A DNA stretch of 64,000 bases from Girardinichthys multiradiatus (GCF_021462225.1 NC_061802.1:5537859-5601858); one strand, 5' to 3'. Numbered from the stretch's first letter, positions 23,601 to 35,649 are shown. Program-made: numbers and translations. Notes: generated from the letters alone by a model not told the origin.

Positions 23601-24018
23601 CCGAAAGAACGAGATCACGGATACAAGTGGCTGAAATGAGCTTCCTCCGTAGGGTGGCCGGGCACTCCCTTAGAGATAGGGTGAGGAGCTCGGCCATCCG
23701 GGAGGGGCTCGGAGTAGAGCCGCTGCTCCTCCACATCGAGAGGAGCCAGTTGAGGTGGCTCGGGCATCTATACCGGATGCCTCCTGGACGCCTTCCTCGG
23801 GAGGTGTTCCAGGCACGTCCCACCGGGAGGAGGCCCAGGGGACGGCCCAGGACACGCTGGAGGGACTATGTCTCTCGGCTGGCCTGGGAACGCCTTGGGC
23901 TCCCCCTGGAGGAACTGGAGGAGGTGTCAGGAGAGAGGGACGTCTGGGCGTCTCTGCTGAGTCTGCTGCCCCCGCGACCCGGTCCTGGATAAGCGGAAGA
24001 CGACGAACGAACGAACGA
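20658..24018 (+). mobile_element. Full-length Rex3 LINE (RTE clade)
   Basis: The element is flanked by a 7-bp direct repeat ACTGTGC at 20651-20657 and 24019-24025. The 5' UTR starts CCCTCCTTGAACCATCACCT, and the 3' end has almost no UTR: the stop is followed by GGAAGACGACGAACGAACGA and then host DNA. This is the short tandem tail usual in RTE elements. Both sites I remember as the published Rex3 PCR primer sites are present: TGGCAGACTGGGGTGGTGGT at 22646-22665, and the reverse of a CAAAGGGCAGCCCTG site at 23090-23110. It is GC-rich against an AT-rich background, as are the other, truncated Rex3 copies here. Confidence 0.93.
20798..23992 (+). CDS. Rex3 endonuclease/reverse transcriptase, intact frame (1064 residues)
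   Basis: This is the LINE polyprotein that nicks target DNA and copies its own RNA by target-primed reverse transcription in the nucleus. The first 95 or so residues are Arg/Pro/Gly-rich without recognisable motifs and may be partly untranslated; the conserved part begins at [13 protein letters not shown], so an internal start is possible. The APE-type endonuclease spans about 97-340, with Asn105 in GTWNV, Asp237/Asn239 in LLGDFNAH, and Asp332-His333 in STDHH. The usual catalytic Glu is not seen ([12 protein letters not shown], about 128-139). Reverse transcriptase spans about 560-890, with Asp706 in [17 protein letters not shown] at 764-771 and FADD at 803-806. The C-terminus is Arg-rich (about 940-1064). 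No stop or frameshift interrupts it. Confidence 0.9.
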   Translation: MVQEPLMKNTISRHVTSPGTAEPGSHPGARPGVGTRRRAPGGRVAPRGTRPGQARTRDARLSSSGPTTCRGNREGPVQRGLGGGRRWRPQRPDPRMLRLALGTWNVTSLGGKESELVREVERYRLEIVGLASTHSVGSGTHLLERGWTLFYSGVAHGERRRAGVGLLVAPQLSRLVLGFTPVDERVVSLRLRVGERSLTIISAYGPSGSAEYPAFLASLSGVLDRAPPGDSIILLGDFNAHVGNDSDTWRGVIGRNGLPDLNPSGVLLLDFCASHGLSITNTMFKHKGVHQCTWHQDTLGRRSMIDFVVVSSDLRPHVLDTRVKRGAELSTDHHLVVSWIRWRRRKPDRLGRPKRIVRVCWERLAEPSARDVFNSHLRESFDQIPGDVGDIDSEWTMFSASIVDAAAHSCGRKVCGACRGGNPRTRWWTPAVRDAVKLKKESYRLWLACGTPEAADGYREAKRAAARAVAEAKTRAWEEFGEAMEKDYRLASKRFWQTVRRLRRGKQCSANTVYSGGGRLLTSTEDIIGRWKEYFEDLLNPAITHSVVETEAGDSGLDSFITQAEVTEVVKKLRGGKASGVDEIRPEYLKSLDVVGLSWLTRLFNIAWRSGTVPLDWQTGVVVPLYKKGDRRVCSNYRGITLLSLPGKAYARVLERRVRPIVEPRVQEEQCGFRPSRGTLDQLYTLYRVLEGSWEFAQPVHMCFVDLEKAFDCVPRDALWGVLQENGIGGPLLGAIRSLYERSRSLVRIAGTKSDLFPVHVGLRQGCPLSPVLFITFMDRISRRSQGPEGVWFGDQWISSLLFADDVVLLAPSSQDLQHALWRFAAECEAAGMRISSSKSEAMVLDRKRVACPLQVGGEFLPQVEEFKYLGVLFTSEGRMEREIDRRIGAAATVMGALCRSIVVKRELSRKAKLSIYWSVYVPTLTYGHELWVMTERTRSRIQVAEMSFLRRVAGHSLRDRVRSSAIREGLGVEPLLLHIERSQLRWLGHLYRMPPGRLPREVFQARPTGRRPRGRPRTRWRDYVSRLAWERLGLPLEELEEVSGERDVWASLLSLLPPRPGPG

Positions 24019-24810
24019 ACTGTGCTTCAAACGAAGTTAGACCAACAAGTTATCTGTCTTCTGACACACTTTCAAGTTGATTGGGTCAAGAGGGTCAGGG
24101 AGGCACCTTTCCAAGTGCAAAAAGTGACTTCCTGTTCTGAGGGGGCGTGGCTTTGATGATGTAAGCATATGACCCCATAGGATTGTCGGGAACTGAAAGG
24201 TCCTCCTTCATGCCAACTTTGGTTTGATTTGTCATTTCTTTGGGAAAGTTATTGCATTTTTTCACTTTGAGCGCGAAGACCAAGTTTGTGTCCCGGCCAC
24301 GCCCCCTAAACATGGCCGAAAACTCAGGATTTTGATAACTTTTAATCCCCCATGCCTTATCTGCATATAGGCCAAATATGAAGGCAATAGCTCAAAATCC
24401 CTAGGAGGAGTTCGTTAAAGTTCGAGGTGAGTAAAAGTGATAAACGGGCAAAAATTGGCATTTGACCCAAAATGGCCGACTTCCTGTGCATTTAAGAGCA
24501 TACCCCCAAGAGACATTTTTTCTTGGTTTGAGGAGCTCTAGCATTGTGCCAAATTTCAGTTCTGTACGACTTACGGTTCGGCCTATCTCACGTTTGGGCG
24601 CGTGGCTAAGTGGTTTGGCCACGCCCACTGACGACGACATTAAGGATCAAGAATTTCACGCGGGGGACAATTTTGGGTAAAATCTTGAGTGTTTTGGTGA
24701 ATTGCAAAGTCCCCATATTGCCCCGCAAAGTGGCAACGGAATAATAAGAATTCTTACGATTACAATAGGCCCTTGCAGTTTTCCTGCTCGGGCCTAATAA
24801 AATATATATT

Positions 24811-25413
24811 TTCTGCTCACCCACTATGAATGAATAAATAATGAACGGCCTCATCTTCGAAATGAATAAAAACAGTCCTCTGATGTTTTCTTTAAGACTG
24901 TAACTCATAGCTGACATGGACTACTGGCCTTTCTGTTCTGTGCTTGTCATCTTAGTGTATTAAACCCTTCGTTGGATTTATTTGCATGTCAACACATTCA
25001 ACCCATATGGCTGTTTGGATTCCCACCAAAATAACGCAGGAGGGTGAGGAAAGCACAAATCCTTTCAGACAATGTTGTCATCTTGTAACACTGATGTCAG
25101 AAGCCAGAGCCGAGCACATCAGACTTCCTTTGAGAGGCTACAGATAAAACACAATCTCACATACACCCCTGGACAAGACTATCTACATTATGGCACCGCT
25201 GGGGCACTCTGAACAGTGCCCCATGATAGAAACATGTGTCTGTCTGTGGGAATTCACTGGTGTGGGAAATGTAGTTTATATGTATATATTTCATATTACA
25301 TAGGGGCACATTTTATTAAGTAAAACTGAGTTTATTGATAAATAAAGATGAGTATCGTCAGCATAATAGTGAAATTTTATCCCATGATGCCTGATAAATG
25401 TAACCTATTGGAA

Positions 25414-25415
<2 letters not shown>
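24811..25415. other. No recognisable gene
   Basis: AT-rich unique-looking sequence between the long repeat and the TA microsatellite. Confidence 0.4.

Positions 25416-25466
<51 letters not shown>
25416..25466. repeat. AT dinucleotide microsatellite
   Basis: About 25 uninterrupted AT units. It is probably length-variable and may be mis-sized in an assembly. Confidence 0.95.
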
Positions 25467-25470
<4 letters not shown>

Positions 25471-25514
25471 GTAAACATTTATTTTACATTTCCCCCTCTT
25501 TTATCAGGGAGGGC

Positions 25515-25715
25515 GGCGCCCCAGCGCCCCCTATGGGCTGGCCTATTTGCTCACACAGTTGTGAACCTCGCCCAATCCATGATTGTGCACTGAGCCTTTC
25601 GGGGATGCTCCTTTTATACCCAATCATGATACACACCTGTTTCCAATTAACGTGCTCACCTGTGGAATCTTCCAAACAGGTGTTTTTTAGACATTCCTCA
25701 ACTTTCCTTATCAGT
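25515..25715. mobile_element. Fragment of a common fish DNA-transposon-like repeat
   Basis: The blocks CCTTTCGGGGATGCTCCTTT, ATACCCAATCATGATACACA and CTTCCAAACAGGTGTTTTTT, then a CATTCCTCAACTTTCC stretch, match my memory of an abundant fish interspersed repeat. Neither terminus is visible and no long frame is present. The class is uncertain. Confidence 0.4.
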
Positions 25716-27019
25716 TCGAGCTGCTAGCTTGCTACGGGGGCGTGTGTCAAAGTGAGATGGTTTTATACCCGAATGCGGGGTCTGTGATGTAAGCATGTAC
25801 CAAGCTGTACTGTTTGAAGCAATAGGAAAATTCAACTGCAGTAGCCACCGTTCAACCCAAAGAGTGCAGCACTAAAAAGGTTTCAGGTCAAATGTTGCAG
25901 AATTAAACAAGTTTGTATGTAATTAAAAAAATAGCTCAGTACCATGAAGATAGCACACTTAAGGCCCAGTTTACACAGTTTATCTGCAAAAAAAAGTTGA
26001 TTTGGGGTCTCATTCCTCTTTAATTCAAGCCATCTAAATGTAAAAAACCTGACAAGGGTAGAAATGAAATATTTTTGATTTTACCTGAATTATTTCTAAT
26101 AAAGTTTGTGTATTCTAGTCCACATAAGTTCTTTATTTGAAACTTTTGATACTTTTCTTTCTACAAACAGACATCTAATTCATCAAAATATGTTACCTTC
26201 AGCACAAAAGTACAGCGCGAGCAACAAACTGTCAGCATCATCCAGAAACTGTCTGCATGTCACTGTCTTTTTGATAAATGAGCCAATTTGACTGTGTGCT
26301 TGCACTGTTTCTTTTGTGGCTGCTTTAGGCCTTACAAGCTTGAAAAGATGCAGACCTTTCCTGTCCTGTTTTGTAACTCTTGTCTTTTCTGTTAGACTGT
26401 TTCGGTGGATTTCTGAACATCAGTTTCACTTGATTTACCCAGGAATCATATTCCCTATCGAAAGACATCCCTTGGTACAGAGGTAAGCAAAGATTTAGAC
26501 AGCCCTGCTGCCAAGATCTGTTGCCAACTTTTCACATCAGTAGAACTAGGTCCATTCTATCAAAGCAACATTTTCACCTTGTATCAGTCTTGTATAACAA
26601 ACAAATGAACAATTCAAAAAGCAACTAAAGGCTAAACACAGATAACAATTGCAGTCAACAACTTTTTCTTGTTGATTTAAAAATGTAGGTAGAGACACAC
26701 CCTGACATTAATGTGAGAAGATAAGGTGGATAATGAGAACTCCTTGTTCTGCTTATCTTATTTTTTTATTATGAAGGACTGCTTTTTCTGCATTTATTGA
26801 ATATTTCTGAGGGTTTCCTATCTCTAAAACTTTCCAACAGAAGATAGTTGGAGTATTGACCTTTACCAGGAATGCCTTAGTATTTATTAAGAATGTATTG
26901 TAGTTGTAACTTTTATTCACTGTCATGTTGGAAAAATTAAAATGGATGGGCACACCTCAAGCTGAGGCAGGGTTAATAATGAGATATATTGCAGTATTAA
27001 TGGTGATTTGAGGTTAACT
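25716..27019. other. No recognisable gene
   Basis: AT-rich sequence. Frames of up to 66 residues show no motif. Confidence 0.4.
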
Positions 27020-27381
27020 ACATGGTGGCGCAGTTGCCTTGCAGAAATAATGTTCTGGGTTTGAATCTTGGTGAGGACCTTTCTGCATGGAGTTTGCATG
27101 TTCTCCCCATGAATACTTGGGTTCTTTCCAAGTACTCTGGCTTTGTCCGCAGGGCAAAAACAGGCATGTTCAGGCACTAGGCACTCCAAGTTGCCTTTAG
27201 GTATGAATGTGAATGTGCTTAGTTGTCTGTCCTCAGTGTCTCTGTGTTGTCCTGCGATAGACTGGCCAACTGTCCAGGGGGGTACCCCAGCTTTTTGCCC
27301 ATTGACCACTCGAGCTTGGCACCAGCTCTGTGACCCTGCAGGAGGTGAAATAAACTGGAATAAACAATGGATGGATGGATG
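27020..27381 (+). mobile_element. tRNA-like SINE, nearly complete but diverged
   Basis: The head carries a box A-like ATGGTGGCGCAGTTG and a box B-like GGGTTTGAATCTTGG, the internal RNA polymerase III promoter of tRNA-derived SINEs. The body has GGAGTTTGCATGTTCTCCCC, CTCTGTGTTGTCCTGCGATA, an ACTGTCCAGG block and GTACCCC. The 3' end is a short GGAT tandem (GGATGGATGGATG). Two shorter relatives lie at 1823-2015 and 6690-6800. Activity would depend on a partner LINE. Confidence 0.75.
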
Positions 27382-29529
27382 TCTCTAATCTAATCCCGTA
27401 GTTCAGGCAATGTTTTGCTGAACTACTATAAGTACTATTGCTGCCAGGGGGGCTCAGCCAATCACTCGACAGGTAAGTCTGTGAATGAGTAATCAATTAA
27501 GTTGGCTGGTGAACTATGAGAGGTGGAGTTAAAGTGCAGAACCACTGGTGAGCTCCTGAGGGAGATGTGTTCCCGGGTGAGTATTTCAGTGGTGGTCAGA
27601 ACCAGGATGCAGCTGGAAGGTCAGAGGATTGCTCTAATGGAGGCTTATAGTAAGTTCCTGGTATTTGTTTCTAGGGCACAAGAAAACAGCAGGTGATCTG
27701 CAGGTACATCTATGCTTCCCCAATCTCCTGCTTAAAGGCACTGTCCCAAAACCCCTGAGTGGAGAGCAGCTGCTTTGTTTTGGCTTTGGAGGGCTGGGTT
27801 TTGCTGATTTAAATGCTACTCTAGATTTAGACATAATTACATAATAATATGCCTTGGAAGACAAAAATCAAGTTCATATTCCTTGATCACGCTGAATAAA
27901 AACGTCTGCTGATTTCAGGAATCTCTAATGTACGAGATACATTTCCTATTCAGGAAGCTAGTTGTGTTTTTTGCCAGTGCTTGTGAAACGTTTATGCAAT
28001 CAGCCTCTCTAATCTTCAAAGTAAATTGATAATGGAAAATCATCATTTAAATATAATTTACGGTAAATACATTGCAGCCAATCTTGCACCGGTAAACATC
28101 ATGTTGTACTACCGTGAATTAAAATATGGTATCACAGCTTAATTCCTTCTGCTGCATTGTGTCTCCAACACTGACATAAACCTGTGTATGCCATCTGTGA
28201 GCAGACGTGGGCTCTGAGTGCGGCACTCACTTCCTAAAATGAAACTGACAACGCAATCATTTTTCCTTCATGCATATTATTAATAAATGTGAGCGATTAA
28301 GTGTATAAGAGAAAGGAAGTGTGATTTGATGATAATATAAGAGCATTCTTTACAGTTTTGAGAGACACCTCCCACTTTTAGTCATGATTTTTAGTTACAT
28401 TACCTAACACTACACTACATAACACTGATTCTTAAAACTTAATAGAAAACTGTTTCAAGCTTTTTACCAAAAACTAGACTCAGCTTCATGCTAGACTTTC
28501 CACATCTCATATCCCAAGTTGTTTTTCAAAGGGGGATTATTACATTAAAATGCAAAGGTCTGGTTTTCATGTGAATTTCCAGCACCACCAAACTGTGAGA
28601 ACTGGATGAACTTTGAAGTTGCAAATCCATATTTAAAAGCAGCAAGTATATAATCACAAATGTAACTTCATTCTCTAAATATGCACTCCTGCTTTGCATG
28701 CACAAAAAGAGCATATTGTATGCTCTATATTCTGTTAATGTATCCTCATCATATAACAGGTTAGGATTACAGTCAGAGGTGGTCTCAGAAGGATCAATTA
28801 CACACCCGCTACCCAAACAATTGAAAGACAAACTGTCAATCTGTCTGATCTTTGATGCTTGTATTCTCTCCTTGTTAAGGCAACACACTAAAGGGCAGAT
28901 TTTTTTGTTTAATTATTTGGGTTAGGCTGCCCTTTAATGAAACATATTTACATGTATTGAGGCATGAGAATGCATGCTTTCGTAAGAACTGGAGCCAAGT
29001 GAGATATCTTGGAGAGGTCACTGATGCATTAGTCATTCTGTAGAGTTTAATATTCTGCACATTGCAAATACATAACCTGCTAACATACCTAACTTTATTT
29101 AAATTAAACTTCTACTTCCCTGCAGCATTTTAGGGCATCATAAGTGCTTACGGGGACTCAGTTTCTGTAGTTTTCCTGGCATTCAACCGAGGCATGTTAA
29201 AATAGAACGGGGAAGCACTTGGAAAAGAAATTGGTGCTGGAAATGGAAAGAAGTGGTGTAGAAAGGGTACAGATCCACACAACAAGAGGGGCTGAGTTTG
29301 ACTGCCAAGAGATGCTCTCTGCAACTTTGAATGAATTTCCCCTTTGTATTACACACACATTTATGGAAAAAAGAAGCATTACTACATCCATATGATTTGA
29401 AAGGAAAAGTAGCGGTCAGGGTCAACTTTTTTTAGATGGTACCTTAAGAATGACTGCCAGTCATGGTATCTCCTTGAACGTTTGTGCCTTTTTATTTTTC
29501 TTTCATCGCTCAACATCCTGTTTAATGCC
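27382..29529. other. No recognisable gene
   Basis: Mostly unique-looking AT-rich DNA. The longest frame (120 residues, minus strand 28526-28888) lacks motifs and is probably fortuitous. Confidence 0.4.
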
Positions 29530-30060
29530 AGTACCAAAGAATGCTACCACATTTGGCCTCATTAACTTCTGATGGGTTGGCCTGACGTCACATATTATGA
29601 ATGTCCTGGAGAAACTGATTCTGACTTGACTTGGCCCACAGGTGAGAACTGTCCCAGACCCTCTTCAGTTTGTTTACCAGGCCCATGCGGAGCTGGATGA
29701 TGCAGCCAGCTACTTGCTGCAGCCTCCTCACATTCAAAAGGATGTTAGTGGGGGTGCTGTGAGAGTTATGTTATTTGATTTGGTCCAGCCATCTCTGCTG
29801 AGAAATTAACTGCTCAGAATGGGTCTGTGCTTCCAATCTCTTGTGTGTTGCTGATTAGCTGTCAGACTAGCTTCAGTGGCAATGGTTAGGGAGTATCCTG
29901 CCTGATATGATGATCAGTAACACAGAAGCCCCCTGTCTCTGTTTCTGTTGGCCTTGTACACCTCAGACTTTAAATACAACTCTGAGTCATGCTACATGCA
30001 GAGGTTTCCAGATGACTGCAGTGGTTGAGTGTATTAAGGATGGACAGTGTTTGGTCTAAG
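29530..30060 (+). mobile_element. Decayed Rex1-like LINE relic (reverse-transcriptase core)
   Basis: Scattered frames read MNVLEKLIL, then VPDPLQFVYQAHAELDDAA and AVRVMLFDLVQPSLL, the ordered blocks before and at reverse-transcriptase motif A of CR1/Rex1-like LINEs. A later piece, MQRFPDDCSG, resembles motif C with its Asp-Asp. Multiple stops and frameshifts are present. It is an old fragment with no clear ends. Confidence 0.5.
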
Positions 30061-30680
30061 AGGATCACCTGACACCTGAGCGTCTTTATGGTCAGACCAT
30101 AAAATGCTCAGATAAGAAAAACATCAAGAGCTACATCTCAGATTCTACTAGTCCCACTTGGCGTGTTCCAAGGTAATGTTTATGACAGTATGATTAGAAA
30201 AAGGGCAGAAAAAGTCTGTGTGGAATGGTTTCCACGGTAAAATACCCAAGAAATGTTTAAACACAGCATTGGTTTGCAAAATTGCATTTCAAGGAACCAC
30301 AAGAAAAAAACACATTCTGGAACAATGTGTTTTGGACATATAAAAACAAAGTAGGGATGTTTGTCCATAATGCAAACTGATACCTTTCACAAAAAGCACA
30401 GCATATTGGTACAAACTCCTCTTATTGGTGTTGCATGGTGATGATTTAGGTTTGCTCCACAGCTATGGGTTTTTCTTTTGTTCTGATGTAATATTCTAAT
30501 CTAAAATGTCATGTTTTCATTAGCTGTAAGCAGAAAATCATCATAATTAGCAGAAACGAAGGCTTGAAAACATCAGTTTGTGTGCAGTTAACCTATACAA
30601 TGTGTTTCACTTAGTGAGCTAAGTTACTGAAATAAATGAACTTTTTCTAATTTATTGAATGGGTCTGCAAATGTGAGGAT
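30061..30680. other. No recognisable gene
   Basis: Unclassified AT-rich sequence without features. Confidence 0.4.
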
Positions 30681-31090
30681 ATCTACCCAACAGCTAAAAA
30701 TTGGCCTAAAACCTTGTCATCAAGAGGAAAATGCTCCTTATGGTGTTCAATGGTTTGACGTCCAACAATTAACTCAATTGAAGTACTGATACTGACATCA
30801 ATAGAACAGGACATAAATAAATTATCTCAAGCAATGCTGTAAAAAAGACTGGCACAAAATTTCTTCAAAATGATGAGAGAGACCTATAAAGACATACAGA
30901 AAATGACGACTATGTGTTATTGCTGCTAAAGGTTCTATAACTACTGCACCATGGGGTGTACTTTGTTTTTCCAATGACATTGTGTCTGGTTTTTAAGTAT
31001 TAATTTATAAGCATAGGCTAAGTAATGTTTCAAACATCAATACGTTATTTTGCTTTCTGTAAATGTTTATGCACAGTATGTACATACCTT
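30681..31090. repeat. Possible decayed fish DNA-transposon-like repeat
   Basis: Blocks such as GAGAGACCTATAAAGACATA, TTGCTGCTAAAGGTTCTATA and ATGGGGTGTACTTTGTTTTT recall a common non-coding fish repeat. Identification is from memory and ends are unclear. Confidence 0.25.
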
Positions 31091-31984
31091 CTTTAAATGG
31101 ACTGAATCACTCAGGATTCCTGAATAATTCTAATTCTTTCTCCACCCTCTAGGACCTTCTGAGGTAAACTGGAGATTTGTTACAGAAGGAGTTGTGATTT
31201 TGAGCATTTAGGTTTATATGAAAGCATAGTAGTGTGTTAATCAGCAGCAAGCAAAAAGTGCAATCTGCTGCTACTGTGTAGGAGTGTGTGATAAGGAGTA
31301 GTGCTAGCTTCAAGGTGCTCCAGGCCAACCTCTAATTACATCCTTAGAGAGTAAAACCAAACTCCTTTGTATCTGCTGGATTAAGTGAGAGCCTGTGAAG
31401 AAGGAAGTCAGATGTCTTTCTCCCTTAACACTAAGATTTGTTAACTTTCCAAAATATGCTGACAACGTACCATATAGGTGGGTCTTTCTTAGATTATGGT
31501 GGCTTGACAGCAAGACGAAAATGATGAAATAAATTGTGCAACACTGCAGGTTTTACTGGTTATATCACGGTAATTGTTCATCACTCCTGCTCCAACAAAT
31601 GGCCTTCACAGAGGAGAAAATAAGTGCTGCATAAACAAATACTAGAAATGTAGGTATGTGCTAAAAAGTTAAAATAATCTTTACCACTGTTAATAAATTT
31701 TTTTTTTATCTGATCAAAGTTGAGCAATGTATCATATTAGTAATGCTGAAATAATCAAACCAAATATAAATATGTGTTCATTGCTTTACTCATTATTATT
31801 GTTCAGACTTTTTCTTAATTATAGACCTATTAAAATAAACCATAACTGATTTCAGAGGCATTTACTTACACTTTACTAGTTATCAGGGGGTTATTATTCT
31901 TTAATAGCATAATCTTTAGAGATTGCTAATGGGCGTGTTGAGGAAGGTAACAATGATGTTTGATTTTATATACTTATACACACC
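31091..31984. other. No recognisable gene
   Basis: AT-rich. One 67-residue frame lacks motifs. Confidence 0.4.
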
Positions 31985-32345
31985 TTGGTGATCTGAAACC
32001 ACATGTTAAAGCAAAAGGTTACAAATCTTGGTGTAACCCTGGATTTAAGTTTAAGAAACAGGTCAGCAGTGTTTTGCGGAAAAGTTTCATTCAGTTGTCA
32101 TCTTTCCATCGGCTGCCTGTGTGATTAATTGATTTTAAAATCATTCTCTTGGCATTAAATATATTAATGGACTTGCTCCTTCATACCTCTCTGACTTGCT
32201 TTAGCCTTATGTTTCACCAAGGGCCCTTAGATAAGCTGATCAGCTTCTGTTGGTTGAAGAAATCAGGTCTTTTCAGTTAGTCATTAAATTTTAGAGAGAC
32301 CTCTTCTCCTGTTTTTAAGTATCTCTTTAAATCACACTAACTTTC
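31985..32345 (+). mobile_element. L2-like LINE relic (end of reverse transcriptase)
   Basis: Broken frames give LKPHVKAKVTNLGVTLD (the motif after the catalytic core), then RLPV, LIDFKIILLALNILMDLLLH and ADQLLLVEE. This is the order seen at the C-terminal end of L2-like LINE polyproteins. There are many stops and the piece is only about 360 bases. It sits just upstream of another LINE's 5' half and could be from a separate copy. Confidence 0.5.
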
Positions 32346-32361
32346 AGATGCTTTTGACAGC

Positions 32362-34678
32362 ATGTCAGTTGGTTTGTTGTTGTTTTTGTTTTCATTTTTT
32401 TACAGTCGTAACTCTATCATAAATGATCATTTCCCTGTAAAACCCAGGCCCCTGATGGGAGATAGTTGTAAAATCTCTGTGCTTATACATGACAGAAAGA
32501 ACAAAGCTAAAAGGATAAGAGACAGTAATAAACAATCACACTTAAAAACCATAAACTGTCAGGTACAACCAGACACAGAGTTAATATCAGCAACTAAGTC
32601 TTATAAACTGGCTTTACTGAACATTAGATCTCTGTCAGGAAAATCATTTTTAATCAATGACTTCATTACTGACCACGATCTTGATGTTCTGTTTTTAACA
32701 GAAACATGGTTACATGAATTTAATGAGGCTCCCATTCTGATAGAGTCGACGCTTCCGAGCTACAATTTTCTTTATAAGAGCAGACAGCAAAGAAAAGGTG
32801 GTGGTGGGGGGGCACTTTGTTTAAAGATTCACTAAAGTGTAAAAAGGTATCATACTCGTACTCGTCGTCTTCCGCTTTATCCGGGACCGGGTCGCAGGGG
32901 CAGCAGACTCAGCAGAGACGCCCAGACGTCCCTCTCTCCAGACACCTCCTCCAGCTCCTCCGGGGGGAGCCCAAGGCGTTCCCAGGCCAACCGAGAGACA
33001 TAGTCCCTCCAGCGTGTCCTGGGCCGTCCCCTGGGCCTCCTCCCGGTGGGACGTGCCTGGAACACCTCCCGAGGAGGGTGTCCGGGAGGCATTCGGTATA
33101 GATGCCCAAGCCACCTCAACTGGCTCCGCTCGATGTGGAGGAGCAGCGGCTCTACTCCGAGCCCCTCCCGGATGGCCGAGCTCCTCACCCTATCTCTAAG
33201 GGAGTACCCGGCCACCCTACGGAAGAAGCTCAGTTCAGCCGCTTGTATCCGGGATCTCGTTCTTTCGGTCATGACCCAAAGGTCATGACCATAGGTGAGG
33301 GTAAGAATGTAGACTGACCGGTAAATCAAGAGCTTCGCTTTTCGGCTCAGCTCTCTCTTCAACCACAACGGACCGGCACAGCGCCCCCATTACTGCGGCA
33401 GCTGCACCGATCTGTCTGCCGATGTCCTGCTCCATTCTTCCCCTACTCGTGAACGAGACCCGAGATACTTAAACTCCTCCACTTGAGGCAGGAACTCCCC
33501 TCCAACCTCGGATTTGGAGGAGCTGATCCTCATTCCAGCCGCTTCACACTCGGCTGCGAACCGCCCCAGTGCATGCTGTAGGTCTTGGCTAGAGAGGGGC
33601 CAGCAGGACCATGTCATATGCAAAAAGAAGAGATGAAATCCACTGGTTTCCAAACCAGACCCCCTCTGGTCCTTGGCTGCGCCTAGAAATCCTGTCCATG
33701 AAAGTTATAAACAGGACCGGTGACCAAGGGCCGCCCTGCCGGAGTCCAACATGCACCGGGAACAGGTCCGACTTAGTGCAATGCGAATCAAACTCCTGCT
33801 CCGCTTGTACAGAGACCGGATGGCCCCTAGTAAAGGGGCCCCGATTCCATACTCCTGGAGCACCAATCACAGGGCATCACGAGGGACACAGTCAAATGCT
33901 TTCTCCAGGTCCACAAAACACATGTGGACCGGTTGAGCAAACTCCCATGAACCCTCGAGTACAAACAGGGACATATTTTGGACTTGATCGTCACTAAGGG
34001 TCTAAACATTTCCAAGGTGTCTGTAACTGATATTGCCCTATCCGACCACTTTTCTTATTTTTGAAAGGATCATCTCCAATGACTCAGTTTGCCAAAGAGA
34101 CATTATAAGAAAACGCATCTTTAAGGACGATGCTGCTGTAACCCTTAACCAGATTTACTCTTCTACCTCCACTTTGCCCTGTAACACTGTAGATGAGCTG
34201 GTAGACAACTGTCCTTCTAAAATCTCGGACATCATTGGTTCAGTTGCTCCAATTGACAGGTCATTTCTGGGAAGAAAAAGTCTTCATGGACAAGTGCTCC
34301 ACCAGTCAGAAGTGAAAAAAAGGAGTCGAAAAGCTGAACGGAGGTGGCAATAGACTAAACTCCAGGTTCACTATAACATCTATAAAAAGAGACTCCAAAG
34401 ATATAACTCATAACTGAAAAATGCTACAGAATCTTTATTCCCTGAGATCATCAGCTAAAACATTAATAATGCTCGTGCATTATTTACCACGGTCGACAGG
34501 TTAACAAACCCTCCTGTAACTATAGCATCTGAACTCCACTCTACCAGGGCCTGCAATGAATTTGCCCACTTCTTCACTGAAAAAACCCAAAAGATCAGAG
34601 GGGCAATCAGCACATCCACATCAACTCCAAAGTTGTCTCCAACTAGAACTGATTTTGACAAAATTTCTCAATTTCAGA
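32362..34678 (+). pseudogene. 5' half of an L2-like LINE (endonuclease plus linker), split by Rex3
   Basis: The first piece (32362-32835) contains the start of an APE endonuclease: LALLNIRSLSGKS (Asn) and LFLTETWLHE (catalytic Glu). It is then interrupted by a minus-strand Rex3. After it, 33968-34353 continues with DLIVTKGLNISK and TDIALSDHF (the Asp-His end of the endonuclease) and linker motifs including RSRKAERRW. Linker coding continues with stops to TRTDFDKISQF at about 34670. The middle of the endonuclease, including the expected GDFN, is missing, an estimated 90 residues. The reverse transcriptase is absent because a Rex1-type LINE abuts at 34675. Confidence 0.7.
32851..33961 (-). mobile_element. 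5'-truncated Rex3 LINE
   Basis: This is the equivalent of 22860-24000 of the full copy in reverse orientation. The 3' end carries an ACTCGT-type tandem tail (sense GAGTACGAG). The coding sequence is broken. The RT catalytic block reads FAYD instead of FADD (YD in frame 33589-33870), about 15 residues around the expected AMVLDRK are deleted near 33510, and a frameshift follows near 33380. The C-terminal 163-residue frame (32877-33368) is clean. No convincing target duplication is seen, and the host LINE lacks sequence at the junction. Confidence 0.88.
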
Positions 34679-35649
34679 ATCAGAATCAGAATCAGCTTTA
34701 TTGCCAAGTTCGTACATACAAACAAGGAATTTGACTCCGGAACACTTTGCTCTCTGGTTTTTGTTTTTTGCATTAAAGAGTATACATATATACAATATAC
34801 AAATATACACATATATAAATAAAAAGGTGCATTTGCAACATCTGTATGCTGTTGTTTAGTACTCTATTAAATACTCAACAGAGAAACAGCCTGGGGGAAG
34901 AAACTGTCTCTGTGACGGCTGGTTTTAGTAAACAGTGCTCTGTAGCGGCAGCCTGAAGGTAAAACTCTAAACAGTTTATGTGCAGGGTGTGTGGGGTCTG
35001 CAGAGATTTTTGCAGCTCTTTTTCTGACCCTAGACCTGTATAAGTCCTGGATGGAGGGAAGGTCAGCCCTGATTATTCTCTCTGCAGTCCTGATTATTCA
35101 TTGCAGTCTGGACCTGTCCTGTTTTGTGGGTGAGCCAAACCACACTGAGATGGATGAAGACAGGACAGACTGTATGATGGCAGTGTAGAAGATGACCAGC
35201 AGCTCCTGTGGAAGGTTGTACTTCTTGAGTTGCCTCAGGATGTACAGTCTCTGCTGGGCCTTCTTTCGAACAGTGTCTATGTGTGAAGACCATCTCAGGT
35301 CCTTAGAGATGGTGGTTCCTAAGAACCTGAAGTGGTCCACAGCCAACACGGTGTTGTTGAGGATGGTGAGGGGGATGTATATGGTAGGTGTTTTCCGAAG
35401 GTCCACCCCTATTTCCACAGTCTTGAGTGGGTTGAGTTCCAGGTAGTTCTGACTACACCAGTGTATCAGCTGATCCACCTCCTGTCTGTATACCCACCCA
35501 TTACCCTATTAAGACAGTGTCTCGCCCACGGCCAAAATTGAATAGGTTAAAAAATTATCTAAAAGGAAGAAATCAGGAAAATCTCATAAAAACAAACACA
35601 ACTCAGACCGAAAAGAAAATAAAACTATTAAATGTGGCCTACTGAACAT

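Larger units (their letters stand above)
19280..24810. mobile_element. Long modular fish repeat, interrupted by full-length Rex3
   Basis: Excluding Rex3 (20658-24018), about 2.2 kb remains with no coding frame. The start holds AAAGCTGCAAGCAGCC and the end GATTACAATAGGCCCTTGCA followed by CTCGGGCCTAATAA, a combination I recall as a widespread fish interspersed repeat of uncertain class. It contains internal repeats: TAGGGGGCGCTGT at 19686 and 20455, AAACGTATGGC plus ATGGCGTGAC-type blocks at 19803 and 20582, and TTCCTGTTCT plus a GGGGGCG-GGCTT block at 19972 and 24131. The class is not established here; Helitron or another non-autonomous DNA element are possibilities. Confidence 0.55.

Noticed and set aside
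27020..27100. Box A/B-like sequence as a functional tRNA gene
   Set aside because: No cloverleaf can be drawn, the anticodon region is absent, and the downstream body is that of a SINE.
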